DNA from: VYFG01 sp965221795
GTDB taxonomy: Bacteria > Pseudomonadota > Gammaproteobacteria > Arenicellales > Poriferihabitantaceae
Direction: 5' to 3'
Assembly (NCBI GenBank): GCA_965221795.1
Contig: OZ244914.1
Coordinates: 3,348,001 to 3,412,000 of the forward strand
DNA: 64,000 nucleotides
Shown here: one piece after another, positions 7,196-15,961 of the stretch
How positions within the stretch are numbered: position 1 is the stretch's first letter
How the letters are laid out: every line of letters starts with the position of its first letter
Translations under genes and position numbers: made by a program
The notes under the pieces: model-generated
Database searches by the model: none
Told to the model about the DNA's origin: nothing
Seen by the model: the letters and a program-made list of their open reading frames with translations, nothing else

Positions 7196-8566
7196 ATGGC
7201 GCGTCTACGGACCCGGACCGCGACGACCCCCATCAGGCCGTCGCGGTTCTTCCGGGCTTGCTGCCTCATACTGACGCTATTTCCGGTTTCCGTTGCCATG
7301 ACGGATGGCCCCCCCGATGCATCCGGGTTGCCGCAGGTTTTTCGGCTCCCGGCGGTCCAAGTCGCTAAGGCATTTATGCAAGCCCGTCAATGGAACGAGG
7401 CCAGGGAGATTCTCATGGGACTGAAACCCGGCGGTGAAGAGGAAAAAATCCAACAGCTTTTCCTGCTCGGGATTGCCGAATTCCAACTGGGGGTATATGA
7501 ATCCGCGGCACAACGGTTCGAGGCCATCCTGGCTCGCCAGCCGGGCCTGACCCGGGTCCGGTTGGAATTGGCTCGGGCCTATCACGCCATGGGACGAGAC
7601 GGGAAAGCCAGGTTACATTTCCGGGCTTCCCTCGCCGACCGTCTCCCCACCTCGGTCCAGGATGCAGTGGAGTCGTGGCTCGACCATATCGATGCCCGCA
7701 AACGCTGGTCGGCCTCGCTGTCGTTTTCCGTTCTTCCGGAGAGCAACCCGGCAAAGCGCACGAGCAGTAGGGATATCCGCATCGGCGGCGTTCCTTTTCG
7801 GCTCGGTGAAGATGCACGGGCGGCTTCCGGTACCGGCCTGTTGATCAACACCGGGGTTCAGTATTCCCCTGTGATCGGAGAGGACCTGCGCGGAGTAGTA
7901 GCGGGTTCCGCTGCCGGGAAGTTCTTCCGCAACGACGATTGGAACGACATTGCGGTGTGGGGAGATTTCGGAGTCACACGGCTGTTCGATCATGGTAATG
8001 TGTCAGGCGGTATCCGCTACCGTCAGCGGTGGCTTGGCGGCGAACGCTACAGTCTCGGACTCGGTCCATGGACCCGCGGACGTAAGGCGCTCTCGCCGAA
8101 GATCGGAGCGGACTTTTCGATCAGTGCCGAACACCTGAAACATACGTCGCAGGTAGGTTTGGATGGCTGGACTCTGCGTCTGCGCACCGGTCTGGATTAT
8201 GCGTTCAGCACCAGCACGAGTTCCCGGCTGGAAATTGACCTGACAGAGAATGATGCCCAGAATCCGCATCAGCAACATCGAATCGCCGGCTTTGTCCTGT
8301 CCGTTTCGCATGCGTTCGAAGGCGGTCTTTCGGTCTCACCCGGGATTTCCTTTCAACGGCGCCGCCACGCCGCGGCAGATCCACTGTTTCGAAAGGTGCG
8401 CCGTGATCGGCTGGTGCAGTGGTCCGTGAACCTCTTTCACCGCCGGCTGCAATACCGTGGATTCGCTCCCTATATCGGTTTTTCCCGGGAGGAGAACCGT
8501 TCCAACATTCTGGTCAATGAATACATCAATGACAGTGTCATGATTGGAATGTCTCGGACCTTCTGA
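7196..8566 (+). CDS. Surface lipoprotein assembly modulator (Slam, DUF560 outer-membrane protein)
   Basis: Slam proteins move lipoproteins across the outer membrane to the cell surface (type XI secretion). This 456-residue protein has a signal-like N-terminus (FFRACCLILTLFPVSVA). A TPR-like periplasmic region at about residues 50-150 includes QLFLLGIAEFQLGVYESAAQ and VRLELARAYHAMG. A long beta-barrel region follows, with alternating residues and the typical C-terminal phenylalanine (MIGMSRTF). It begins 33 bases after the TbpB-like lipoprotein gene, so the two form an operon. Confidence 0.85.
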   Translation: MARLRTRTATTPIRPSRFFRACCLILTLFPVSVAMTDGPPDASGLPQVFRLPAVQVAKAFMQARQWNEAREILMGLKPGGEEEKIQQLFLLGIAEFQLGVYESAAQRFEAILARQPGLTRVRLELARAYHAMGRDGKARLHFRASLADRLPTSVQDAVESWLDHIDARKRWSASLSFSVLPESNPAKRTSSRDIRIGGVPFRLGEDARAASGTGLLINTGVQYSPVIGEDLRGVVAGSAAGKFFRNDDWNDIAVWGDFGVTRLFDHGNVSGGIRYRQRWLGGERYSLGLGPWTRGRKALSPKIGADFSISAEHLKHTSQVGLDGWTLRLRTGLDYAFSTSTSSRLEIDLTENDAQNPHQQHRIAGFVLSVSHAFEGGLSVSPGISFQRRRHAAADPLFRKVRRDRLVQWSVNLFHRRLQYRGFAPYIGFSREENRSNILVNEYINDSVMIGMSRTF

Positions 8567-8612
8567 ACCGGGCTGCTGATTCGATCAGGGAGAAACGATC
8601 GGGGCGGGCGAT

Positions 8613-9003
8613 CTATGAGATCAAGATGGTGAAGGTGTCTCCCGAATAATCTCTATGCAGTGGTCCATCTTTCAGTCGGCATTTGATCTGATTCCGATTG
8701 GCTAAGGTCATCCAGAGCGTATTGCCCTTGGTTCGCGTCTCGACACTCAGCCAACTGGGAAGCGTATGTTCCATTCGGGTGACTTCCCATACGCGTAGAT
8801 CGCACGAAGTTCCCCTGCTCGACTCCCGACCTCCAGCCAATAGCGAAGAATGCCGTTACATTTCGTTTCACCCCAGATGATGCAGAAGTCCGAACCCTTG
8901 CAGGGATATAGCAACCTTCCGGCAGAAAGTCTTCATAAGGTGCCTGCGCAATAGTAGGGTGGGCGAACCAGTCTGACGCCAACATGGCCGCGGCGACTGT
9001 CAT
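8613..9003 (-). pseudogene. Small exported protein with two apparent frameshifts
   Basis: ATG 9003-9001 has a good GGAG site. It begins with a signal-like segment (MTVAAAMLASDWFAHPTIAQA) and EDFLPEGCYI. Natural-looking coding sequence then moves to a second frame (GSDFCIIWGETKCNGILRYW, ELRAIYAYGKSPEWNI). It moves again to a third frame (LSVETRTKGNTLWMTLANRN, then GDTFTILIS) that ends at 8613. The shifts fall near 8897 and 8770. Reconstructed, it would be about 130 residues with paired cysteines. I do not recognise the family. It may be a decayed gene or carry sequencing errors. Confidence 0.5.
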
Positions 9004-9414
9004 TATTCACTCCATTTTCACTTGGAACTGCTTTGCAACAATGCCTGCGCTGGCTATCACATGCCTGCAGACATGAGAATCCCAATGATTCCGTCCTATA
9101 TGCCCCAGTCCTCGCGTAAAGGTAAACCATGCTGTAAAGCGGCATTCTTCGCGGGAGCCTAGCCCCGGAAGTTGTCCGATTCAGTATGGAAAACAGGGGG
9201 GGGGGGGGGGGGGGGGATTCGGCTAGGTGCTATCGTAGGTGGTGTACTTGCCCAGATCACATTGTGAGAAATAATCGGGCATGGCAGTACAATGGAAATT
9301 CCCCGGGAAACTGTCCCCGCGGACCTGGAGTATTTGATATCAGCAACCCAAGGATTCCGGCGCGGCATGCGTCAAACAGGCAAATTGCCGCTGGAAAATC
9401 GATAATGTGTCCAC
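9004..9414. other. Intergenic stretch with a 21-G tract and a possible broken small reading frame
   Basis: On the + strand an ATG at 9186 gives MENR, then glycines from the G tract. One base out of frame is a hydrophobic segment (IRLGAIVGGVLAQITL), a stop, then MEIPRETVPADLEYLISATQ up to TAA just before the sigma factor. This looks like the tract-plus-membrane-segment arrangement of the cassettes, but it lacks a good ribosome-binding site and has a stop. I do not call a gene. Confidence 0.35.
9196..9216 (+). repeat. Homopolymer of 21 G upstream of the ECF sigma gene
   Basis: An uninterrupted run about 200 bases before the sigma factor start. It may alter a small reading frame, change spacing in a regulatory region, or be a remnant. 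Confidence 0.85.
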
Positions 9415-9957
9415 ATGGATGACAGCGCCGACCGTTCATTAGCCCGCAAGGCCGCCGCGGGCGATTCGGATGCGTTCGCGGCGCTGCTTGAACGCCACTA
9501 TGACCGCATCTACCGGATCGGCATCCGCATGCTCGGGGAAGGGGACAAGGCGGCAGACCTCGCCCAGGAAATCTGTGTAGCGTTGCCGGCCAAGCTTGCC
9601 TCCTACCGTGGAGAGAGCCGGTTCACCACGTGGCTCTACCGGGTAGTGGTCAATGCCGCCCGGGATGCCTTGCGTCATGAAACCGCGCGGCAACGAGGTG
9701 AGCGGAACTATGCCGAACATGACTCCCTCGCTTGGGTCGACTGGGGTGCCAGTCCGTTCGAGTCGGTCTGGCTGCGCCAGGCCTTGGGCCGATTGTCGGA
9801 AGAGCAGCGGACTACCGTGTTCCTGGTACTCGGGGAAGGACTGCGCCACTCAGAGGCAGGCGAGGTACTCGGCATCTCGGAGTCTACGGTGTCATGGCGG
9901 ATGCATGAGGTACGCAAGCGGCTTCACGCCCTGGTCAAAGAGGAGGAAACAGCTTGA
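9415..9957 (+). CDS. ECF-type RNA polymerase sigma factor
   Basis: 180 residues with sigma region 2 (DLAQEICVALPAKLASYRGE, then FTTWLYRVVVNAARD) and region 4 (LGRLSEEQRTTVFLVLGEG, LGISESTVSWRMHEVRKRL). It directs RNA polymerase to a regulon that cannot be read from sequence alone. Its stop overlaps the start of the vWA gene by one base (TGATG), so the two are translationally coupled. That suggests the downstream membrane protein controls or is controlled by this sigma factor. Confidence 0.93.
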   Translation: MDDSADRSLARKAAAGDSDAFAALLERHYDRIYRIGIRMLGEGDKAADLAQEICVALPAKLASYRGESRFTTWLYRVVVNAARDALRHETARQRGERNYAEHDSLAWVDWGASPFESVWLRQALGRLSEEQRTTVFLVLGEGLRHSEAGEVLGISESTVSWRMHEVRKRLHALVKEEETA

Positions 9958-11888
9958 TGAGTGATGAACTTGAGAAACTTGAGTCAGCGCTTCGGGCGAA
10001 GGCCCCGCAGGCCCCGGTGCCGGTGCGCGAGCGGACAATCTCCGCGGCGAAGGCCGCGTTCAGCCGTCACCTCCAAGGAATCGGCGACGAAGAGCGTCAT
10101 AGGAGTAGAGCGCCGAAGTCTGGCGCATTCACTCAACAGATACGGAGACTTGTCATGCCCATGTCATGCCCATCACTCGCATTTGCCGGCAGTGCTGCCG
10201 CTCTGGCGGTTACTGGACTGATCATCTATCAGGTCCTGGTGACTCAGAACCTGCCGTACCGATCTTCCCCACCTCCGCTAGCGGCTGTAACTCAGGAACG
10301 ACAGGCCGGGGGTGAAACTGGGACTGCAGTGGAGCCCATTGTAGCGATGCAGATGAAGGAGAGTGCCATTCAGGCGTCATCCATGGCGGACGGGCGACTT
10401 CGACAAATACTTCTGACGGAGAGTCGGTCGGCCGAAACCTACTATTCCCATGATCGGGAGGGGGATCGCTTCACGGAGTTCTCCCCCAACCCCGTGAAGG
10501 TAGTCGCTGATGAGCCGGTATCGACCTTCTCAATCGACGTGGATACCGCCTCATACGCTTTCCTCAGGGCCTCGCTGAATTATGGCGGTCTGCCTTGGGA
10601 CCGGGATGCAGTACGGACTGAGGAACTTATCAACTACTTCGCTTACGATTATGCTCCGCCCGAGACGAGGGACCCGCCGTTCGCGACGCAGGTCTCCCTG
10701 GTGCCGGCACCGTGGAACGAATCGGCTCGGCTGATACACATCGGGATCAAGGGATACGAGCTTGACCGGAGTACCGCGCCCCGCACGAATCTGGTATTCC
10801 TGATCGACACTTCAGGGTCCATGGACGAGCCGGACAAGCTTCCCTTGCTAATCCGTTCTTTCAAACTCTTGCTGACTGCGCTGGCCCCGGACGACCGGGT
10901 CGCGATCGTGACATATGCCGGGTCGGCCGGTGTGGTGCTGGAGCCGACCCTGGTCTCGGACCGGGAAACGATTCTGGCCAGCTTGGAGCGTCTCGGTGCC
11001 GGCGGCTCCACCGCAGGAGAAGAGGGCATCCGCCTGGCCTATCGCCTGGCTGGGCAGCACCTGATCAAGGATGGCATCAACCGAGTGATTCTCGCTACCG
11101 ATGGAGATTTCAACGTGGGCATGACCGACGTCGGGGAATTGGAGGACTTTATCTCGCGCCAGCGCACAAGTGGAGTCTCCCTGTCGGTGCTCGGCTTTGG
11201 GATGGGCAACTACAACGACGACCTGATGCAACACCTTGCCCAGAACGGCAACGGCAATGCCGCCTATATCGATTCACTGTCCGAGGCCCGCAAGGTGCTG
11301 CTTGAGGAAGTGACCTCGACACTCGTGACCATCGCGAAGGACGTGAAGATCCAAGTGGAGTTCAACCCTGCGGTGGTTCGGGAGTATCGACTGATCGGCT
11401 ACGAGACCCGCATGCTCGCACGGGAGGATTTCCGTAACGACAAGGTCGATGCCGGAGAAATCGGTGCGGGGCATACAGTCACCGCCATTTACGAAGTGAT
11501 CCTGACGGATGTGGACGGGGGTCTGATTCCACCCCTTCGTTATCAGCATCAAAGGGCAGAGCCGGGTATCGACTTCAATGACGAGCTCGCTTCCCTGAAA
11601 ATCCGCTACAAGCAGCCCGATGCCCAAAAGAGTACTCCGATCACACGATCGGTGACCTTCGCCGATGAGTTCGGAACTCTGGACGATGCTCCCCACGATG
11701 TGCGTTTCGCCGTTGCCGTTGCCGCCTTCGGCGAACTCCTGCGTGGGGGACGGTACACCGGCGAATACAGTTACGACGATATCATCGCACTGGCGCAGGG
11801 CGCACGTGGGGACGATCCCTTCGGCTACCGGAACGAGTTCGTCCGACTCGTACGTCTGGCTCAGTCAGCCCTCGTCACGGATCATTAG
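9957..11888 (+). CDS. YfbK-like membrane-anchored von Willebrand factor A protein
   Basis: About 643 residues from ATG 9957 behind AGGAGG. The short N-terminal cytoplasmic part is like that of anti-sigma factors. One membrane helix (LAFAGSAAALAVTGLIIYQV) and a linker follow. A conserved block (VSTFSIDVDTASYAFLR, VRTEELINYFAYDY) precedes the vWA domain, whose MIDAS motif is intact (LVFLIDTSGSM). ATDGDFNVGM and LGFGMGNYND are typical. The C-terminus is the DUF3520 region (VEFNPAVVREYRLIGYETRM). The family occurs with ECF sigma factors, but its substrate or signal is not known. The anti-sigma role is inference from position and topology. Confidence 0.88.
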   Translation: MSDELEKLESALRAKAPQAPVPVRERTISAAKAAFSRHLQGIGDEERHRSRAPKSGAFTQQIRRLVMPMSCPSLAFAGSAAALAVTGLIIYQVLVTQNLPYRSSPPPLAAVTQERQAGGETGTAVEPIVAMQMKESAIQASSMADGRLRQILLTESRSAETYYSHDREGDRFTEFSPNPVKVVADEPVSTFSIDVDTASYAFLRASLNYGGLPWDRDAVRTEELINYFAYDYAPPETRDPPFATQVSLVPAPWNESARLIHIGIKGYELDRSTAPRTNLVFLIDTSGSMDEPDKLPLLIRSFKLLLTALAPDDRVAIVTYAGSAGVVLEPTLVSDRETILASLERLGAGGSTAGEEGIRLAYRLAGQHLIKDGINRVILATDGDFNVGMTDVGELEDFISRQRTSGVSLSVLGFGMGNYNDDLMQHLAQNGNGNAAYIDSLSEARKVLLEEVTSTLVTIAKDVKIQVEFNPAVVREYRLIGYETRMLAREDFRNDKVDAGEIGAGHTVTAIYEVILTDVDGGLIPPLRYQHQRAEPGIDFNDELASLKIRYKQPDAQKSTPITRSVTFADEFGTLDDAPHDVRFAVAVAAFGELLRGGRYTGEYSYDDIIALAQGARGDDPFGYRNEFVRLVRLAQSALVTDH

Positions 11889-12200
11889 TATCATTTGCGA
11901 ACTGTCCAAAATTAACCAACCATTCGGGAGAAGACAATTCAGTGGGAGAGCCACGGGGAACCTCTGGAGCATGCGATGGGAATTCGAGATCACCGCATGC
12001 TGGCGAGGAAGAGATGGGAGAGTGGGGAAGGGTTTATCCCATCGCTCTACCTTGCCTGGTTAGGCGGCATGGAGCAGTGAATGCCCATGCTCCGAAGTCA
12101 GCAATTCTAATTTTGGATTTCCGATTCTACATTCATTTCAATTCGGAGGTTTCAGGAGCATGCGTTGCTGGCCGCTTCCTGGCGGCGCGTCGGCAGGGGT
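11889..12200. other. Short intergenic stretch, nothing recognised
   Basis: It contains no convincing reading frame or RNA gene. It separates the vWA gene from a transposase remnant on the other strand. Confidence 0.4.
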
Positions 12201-12787
12201 TCAGGGTCCTTGGGCGTTGCGCAGGTGCGGGCAGACGATCTGGGTGAGCAGGGAATGCCAGCGATTGAAGAACTGCCAGGCGGTGAGGGTGTCGAGGGTG
12301 AGGAAGAAGCGGATTCTCCGGCCGAACCGGTTGCGGGCTCGCTGCCAGTGTTCGCAAACCTGATCGTAGGCATTGTGGAAGGTGATGAGGTTGAGGGCCA
12401 GCAGCACATTGGACCGGCCGTTCTGGTCGTGTCCGAAGTGGTGCTCGACATGGTAGCCTTGGTTCTTGAGCCGGTTGCAGGTCTCGTTCTTGATCTGCCA
12501 GCGGGTGCGTCTGCACCGCACCAGTTCCTCAATGTGATCGGCGTCGGGCTTCAGCGAGGTGAGGAAGCGGAAGTAGGCGATGGGTCCCGGTCCGCGGTAG
12601 CGGTGGCGCTGGTTGGGATGGTGCGGCCCGGGGGGGGGGGGGGGGGGGGCTACGGTGACGGTCCGGGTCGGGCATTTCTGCCCGTGGAGGTAGTCGAACC
12701 GGGTCGCGTGAAATGGCCCTGCATCAAGGGCAGTGGCTATTCAGGCGATGATCCGTGGCCGAGTGATCAAGTCTGCCACGATACCTG
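12201..12787 (-). pseudogene. Transposase remnant (DDE, IS4-superfamily-like C-terminus) containing a 20-C run
   Basis: The reverse strand encodes TRWQIKNETCNRLKNQGYH, then VEHHFGHDQNG and NVLLALNLITFHNA. This is the conserved C-terminal catalytic block of a large transposase family (RW.I.NE..N.LKNQGY..EH.FGHG). Upstream in the same frame are LDAGPFHATRFDYLHGQK and VADLITRPRIIA. An in-frame TGA separates the last two, and no N-terminal half is present. The coding strand carries 20 C between TVTVA and GPHHPNQRHR; at that length the frame is kept. Terminal repeats are not evident. Dead element. Confidence 0.75.
12630..12649 (-). repeat. Homopolymer of 20 G inside the transposase remnant
   Basis: In coding sense it is a polyproline run, in frame at this length. 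It shows that long G/C runs in this genome are not confined to gene starts. Confidence 0.85.
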
Positions 12788-12944
12788 ACTTCTGCGAATG
12801 GGGCACATCGGTCGGGTTAGGTAGCAACAGCGGCTGGTATGGGAGACGTAAGATGGACACAAAATGGGTTGGTGGCAATGTAAAGGGATATAATCCCCGG
12901 TAATATGATCGCTAGATAATCGGGCCGATACCCGCAGGACTGAG

Positions 12945-13187
12945 TTGACCAAGCGCAAAAACAACGTACCGAAAACGGTTCCAGTAGATCCGACACAGGG
13001 AACCCACCAAGGCAACGACCCTGAGTCCGTATCGGGTGTGGTTGCAAATGACATCCCAAAAGATGACCATTGTCCAGATAGTTCGGTGTCGTCGGACCAT
13101 ACCGGATCTACAACATGTATCGAACCCGGGTTGAGCCCCACTCGTTATGGGGATTGGGAAAAGAACGGTCGGTGTATTGATTTTTAG
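12945..13187 (+). CDS. SdhAF4-like succinate dehydrogenase assembly factor (DUF1674)
   Basis: 80 residues, disordered and acidic, ending SPTRYGDWEKNGRCIDF. This matches the conserved C-terminal signature of the SdhAF4/DUF1674 family (PTRYGDWE..G...DF). In mitochondria SdhAF4 binds the flavinylated SdhA subunit before it joins SdhB. The start is a TTG at 12945 with a weak AGGA site. It lies just upstream of sdhC, fitting the role. Nothing more than the C-terminal motif is conserved, which is normal for the family. Confidence 0.8.
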   Translation: MTKRKNNVPKTVPVDPTQGTHQGNDPESVSGVVANDIPKDDHCPDSSVSSDHTGSTTCIEPGLSPTRYGDWEKNGRCIDF

Positions 13188-13330
13188 TACGGATGCAACG
13201 ATTTTATTCCAGGTGGGTACCTAGTGCAGTGGTGCCAGAGATGATGTTGAACATGGTGAAAGTTGGCGGTTATCATTTGAGCAATAATTGTTGCGATGGG
13301 GTATAACGGTACGATAATCGGAGAAGCATT

Positions 13331-13702
13331 TTGACTTCTCATCCGCGACCATTGTCGCCTCATCTGCAGGTCTATCGACCCCAGATGACCAGTATATTGT
13401 CCATCATGCACCGAGGGAGTGGACTCATTCTTTCGGTCGGAGTTCTACTGGTGATTTGGTGGTTTTGGGCCGTGATGTCAGGACCGGAAAGCTATGCCAC
13501 TGCCCAAACCTTCTTCAACAGTTTTTGGGGCAAGATGTTGTTGTTCATCTGGTCCCTATGCATGTTCTATCATTTGAGCAATGGTATTCGTCACCTGGTT
13601 TGGGATGCCGGAATTGCCTTGGAAATCCGTCAAGCTTATCTAGCGGGAAAGCTGGTGATCGGTGCGACCTTGGTGCTCACTGCCCTGGCGTGGCTGTTAT
13701 GA
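13331..13702 (+). CDS. sdhC: Succinate dehydrogenase cytochrome b556 subunit
   Basis: 123 residues with three membrane helices. SIMHRGSGLILS carries the quinone-site region and HLSNGIRHLVWD holds the conserved histidine expected to ligate haem b. It anchors the succinate dehydrogenase catalytic subunits in the inner membrane and passes electrons to ubiquinone. Starts at TTG 13331 behind GGAG. Its stop overlaps the sdhD start (ATGA). Confidence 0.93.
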   Translation: MTSHPRPLSPHLQVYRPQMTSILSIMHRGSGLILSVGVLLVIWWFWAVMSGPESYATAQTFFNSFWGKMLLFIWSLCMFYHLSNGIRHLVWDAGIALEIRQAYLAGKLVIGATLVLTALAWLL

Positions 13703-14073
13703 GTTTGCGCCATCCACTCGCCCGGGTAAAAGGCCTGGGGGCTTCCGGCGAGGGCTCTCATCACTGGAAAGCCCAGCGTTTGAGTGCCATTGCATTGATT
13801 CCCCTGACGATTTGGTTTGTCTTTTCCATCATCGGACATGTGGGTGGCAGTTACCCCGAAGTAGTGAACTGGATTTCCAATCCTTTTGTGGCACTGATGT
13901 TGGTTCTGTTGCTCGGTTTTATGGTGTACCATGCTCAGTTGGGTGTGCAAGTGGTGATTGAAGACTATATCCATATGGAGTCGCTGAAACTGATTTTGGT
14001 GATTGCCGTCAAGGGGATGGCTCTATTGCTGGGTCTGGCTGGGGTGTTTGCGATCTTGCGTGTGGCCCTGTAG
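13699..14073 (+). CDS. sdhD: Succinate dehydrogenase hydrophobic membrane anchor
   Basis: 124 residues from ATG 13699, overlapping the sdhC stop by 4 bases. Three helices are visible (LSAIALIPLTIWFVFSIIG, FVALMLVLLLGFMVYH, AVKGMALLLGLAGVFAIL). HAQLGVQVVIEDYIH is the typical segment with the second haem-facing histidine and the quinone-site Asp-Tyr pair. Confidence 0.92.
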   Translation: MSLRHPLARVKGLGASGEGSHHWKAQRLSAIALIPLTIWFVFSIIGHVGGSYPEVVNWISNPFVALMLVLLLGFMVYHAQLGVQVVIEDYIHMESLKLILVIAVKGMALLLGLAGVFAILRVAL

Positions 14074-14135
14074 TGGTTGCCATGGATGCATTCCAAATGC
14101 TCTGAATCCCTCTCCGACCCAATCCCGGTTCAATC

Positions 14136-15926
14136 GTGTCAGAAGCATATCCCATAACAGATCACCAGTATGATGTGGTGGTGGTGGGCGCTGGCGGGGC
14201 TGGCTTGCGTGCGACTTTCGGCATGGCTATGGAAGGTTTGAGTACAGCTTGCATCACGAAACTGTTTCCGACGCGTAGCCATACAGTGGCCGCTCAGGGA
14301 GGAATGAGTGCGGCTTTGAGCAACAATGGAGAAGACGACTGGCGGTGGCACATGTACGATACCGTCAAGGGTTCGGATTGGCTTGGAGATCAGGATGCGA
14401 TTGAATACATGTGTCGCGAGGCCCCGGATGCGGTAATTGAGTTGGAGCATTACGGGGTGCCTTTCTCACGCACCCCCAATGGCAAAATCTATCAACGCGC
14501 ATTCGGTGGAATGACCACGCATTTTGGCGAAGGCCAGGCACAAAGAACCTGTGCGGCGGCAGACCGAACCGGCCATGCCATTCTGCATACGCTGTATCAA
14601 CAGTCCCTGAAGCACAAGGCAGAATTTTTTGTGGAATATTTTGCGATTGACCTGATCATGGAGGATGGGGAATGTCGAGGGGTGCTGGCCTGGGATCTGG
14701 AACAGGGAGAATTGCATCGGTTTGCCGCCAAGCTGGTCGTGCTGGCAACCGGCGGATATGGCCGGGCGTATTTTTCCGCGACATCTGCCCATAGCTGCAC
14801 CGGAGATGGTGGAGGAATGGTCTTGCGTGCGGGATTGCCCTTGCAGGATATGGAGTTTACACAGTTCCATCCTACCGGGATTTATGGCTCCGGCTGTCTG
14901 ATTACCGAAGGAGCGAGAGGAGAAGGAGGTTACTTGACCAACTCCCAAGGTGAGCGTTTTATGGAGCGATATGCCCCAAATGCAAAAGACCTGGCCTCAA
15001 GGGATGTTGTGAGTCGTTCCATGACGTTGGAAATACGGTCTGGATTGGGTGTGGGGGCCGAAGCAGATCATATCCATCTTCATTTGGAACATCTGGGCCC
15101 GGAGGTATTGGCCGAGCGCTTGCCGGGGATTTCCGAATCGGCCCGCATCTTTGCGGGCGTGGATGTAACCCGAGAACCGATACCCGTTATCCCTACTGTA
15201 CACTACAACATGGGCGGAATTCAGACCAATATCCACGGTGAGGTGGTCACTTTACAGGATGGCGACCCGGAACACACCATCCCCGGGCTGATGGCTATTG
15301 GGGAGGCGGCCTGCGTATCGGTACATGGTGCCAATCGCCTAGGGTCGAATTCGTTACTGGACATCGTGGTGTTCGGCCGTGCAGCGGCCCATCGGGCGCG
15401 GGATGTCATCGCGCCGGGCTCGGGTCGGGTGCGCCTCAAGCCCGGAGCAGGTGAGGAAATCTTGAGTCGGTTTGATCGTATTCGGCATTCCAGTGGGGAC
15501 GTCCCAACTGCGGAAATTCGACTTGAGATGCAAAAGTTGATGCAAAACTATTGCGCAGTATTTCGGACCGGTGAGGTGATGCGGGAGGGCATCGAACACC
15601 TGGACACCCTCTGCAAGCAGTTTGATGCGGTTACGGTCCAGGATCGATCACTGATATGGAACACGGACTTGGTGGAAACCCTGGAATTAGAAAACCTGTT
15701 ATTGCAATCGAAAGTGTCCATTTATGCGGCGGAAAATCGTACCGAGAGTCGCGGTGCCCATGCCCGTGAAGATTATCCGGAACGAGATGATGAGCATTGG
15801 ATGAAACATACCTTGACTTGGCTGGAAGAACTTCGAGGGCAGCCGATGATTGATTATCGGCCAGTGCACAATTGGACGCTCACCGACGAGGTCGAGTACA
15901 TCGAACCGAAGAAAAGGGTATATTGA
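14136..15926 (+). CDS. sdhA: Succinate dehydrogenase flavoprotein subunit
   Basis: 596 residues, normal for SdhA, oxidising succinate to fumarate with covalent FAD. VVVVGAGGAGLRAT is the dinucleotide fold. SHTVAAQGGMSAAL contains the histidine that binds FAD. THFGEGQAQRTC, VVLATGGYGRAYFSAT, TGIYGSGCLITEGARGEGG (active-site region) and GANRLGSNSLLDIVVFGR are all intact. Starts at GTG 14136. Second catalytic gene of the sdhCDAB operon, with assembly factor genes on both sides. Confidence 0.97.
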   Translation: MSEAYPITDHQYDVVVVGAGGAGLRATFGMAMEGLSTACITKLFPTRSHTVAAQGGMSAALSNNGEDDWRWHMYDTVKGSDWLGDQDAIEYMCREAPDAVIELEHYGVPFSRTPNGKIYQRAFGGMTTHFGEGQAQRTCAAADRTGHAILHTLYQQSLKHKAEFFVEYFAIDLIMEDGECRGVLAWDLEQGELHRFAAKLVVLATGGYGRAYFSATSAHSCTGDGGGMVLRAGLPLQDMEFTQFHPTGIYGSGCLITEGARGEGGYLTNSQGERFMERYAPNAKDLASRDVVSRSMTLEIRSGLGVGAEADHIHLHLEHLGPEVLAERLPGISESARIFAGVDVTREPIPVIPTVHYNMGGIQTNIHGEVVTLQDGDPEHTIPGLMAIGEAACVSVHGANRLGSNSLLDIVVFGRAAAHRARDVIAPGSGRVRLKPGAGEEILSRFDRIRHSSGDVPTAEIRLEMQKLMQNYCAVFRTGEVMREGIEHLDTLCKQFDAVTVQDRSLIWNTDLVETLELENLLLQSKVSIYAAENRTESRGAHAREDYPERDDEHWMKHTLTWLEELRGQPMIDYRPVHNWTLTDEVEYIEPKKRVY

Positions 15927-15961
15927 CCCATAGGACCAACCCGGTACATGCAGACGATCTG

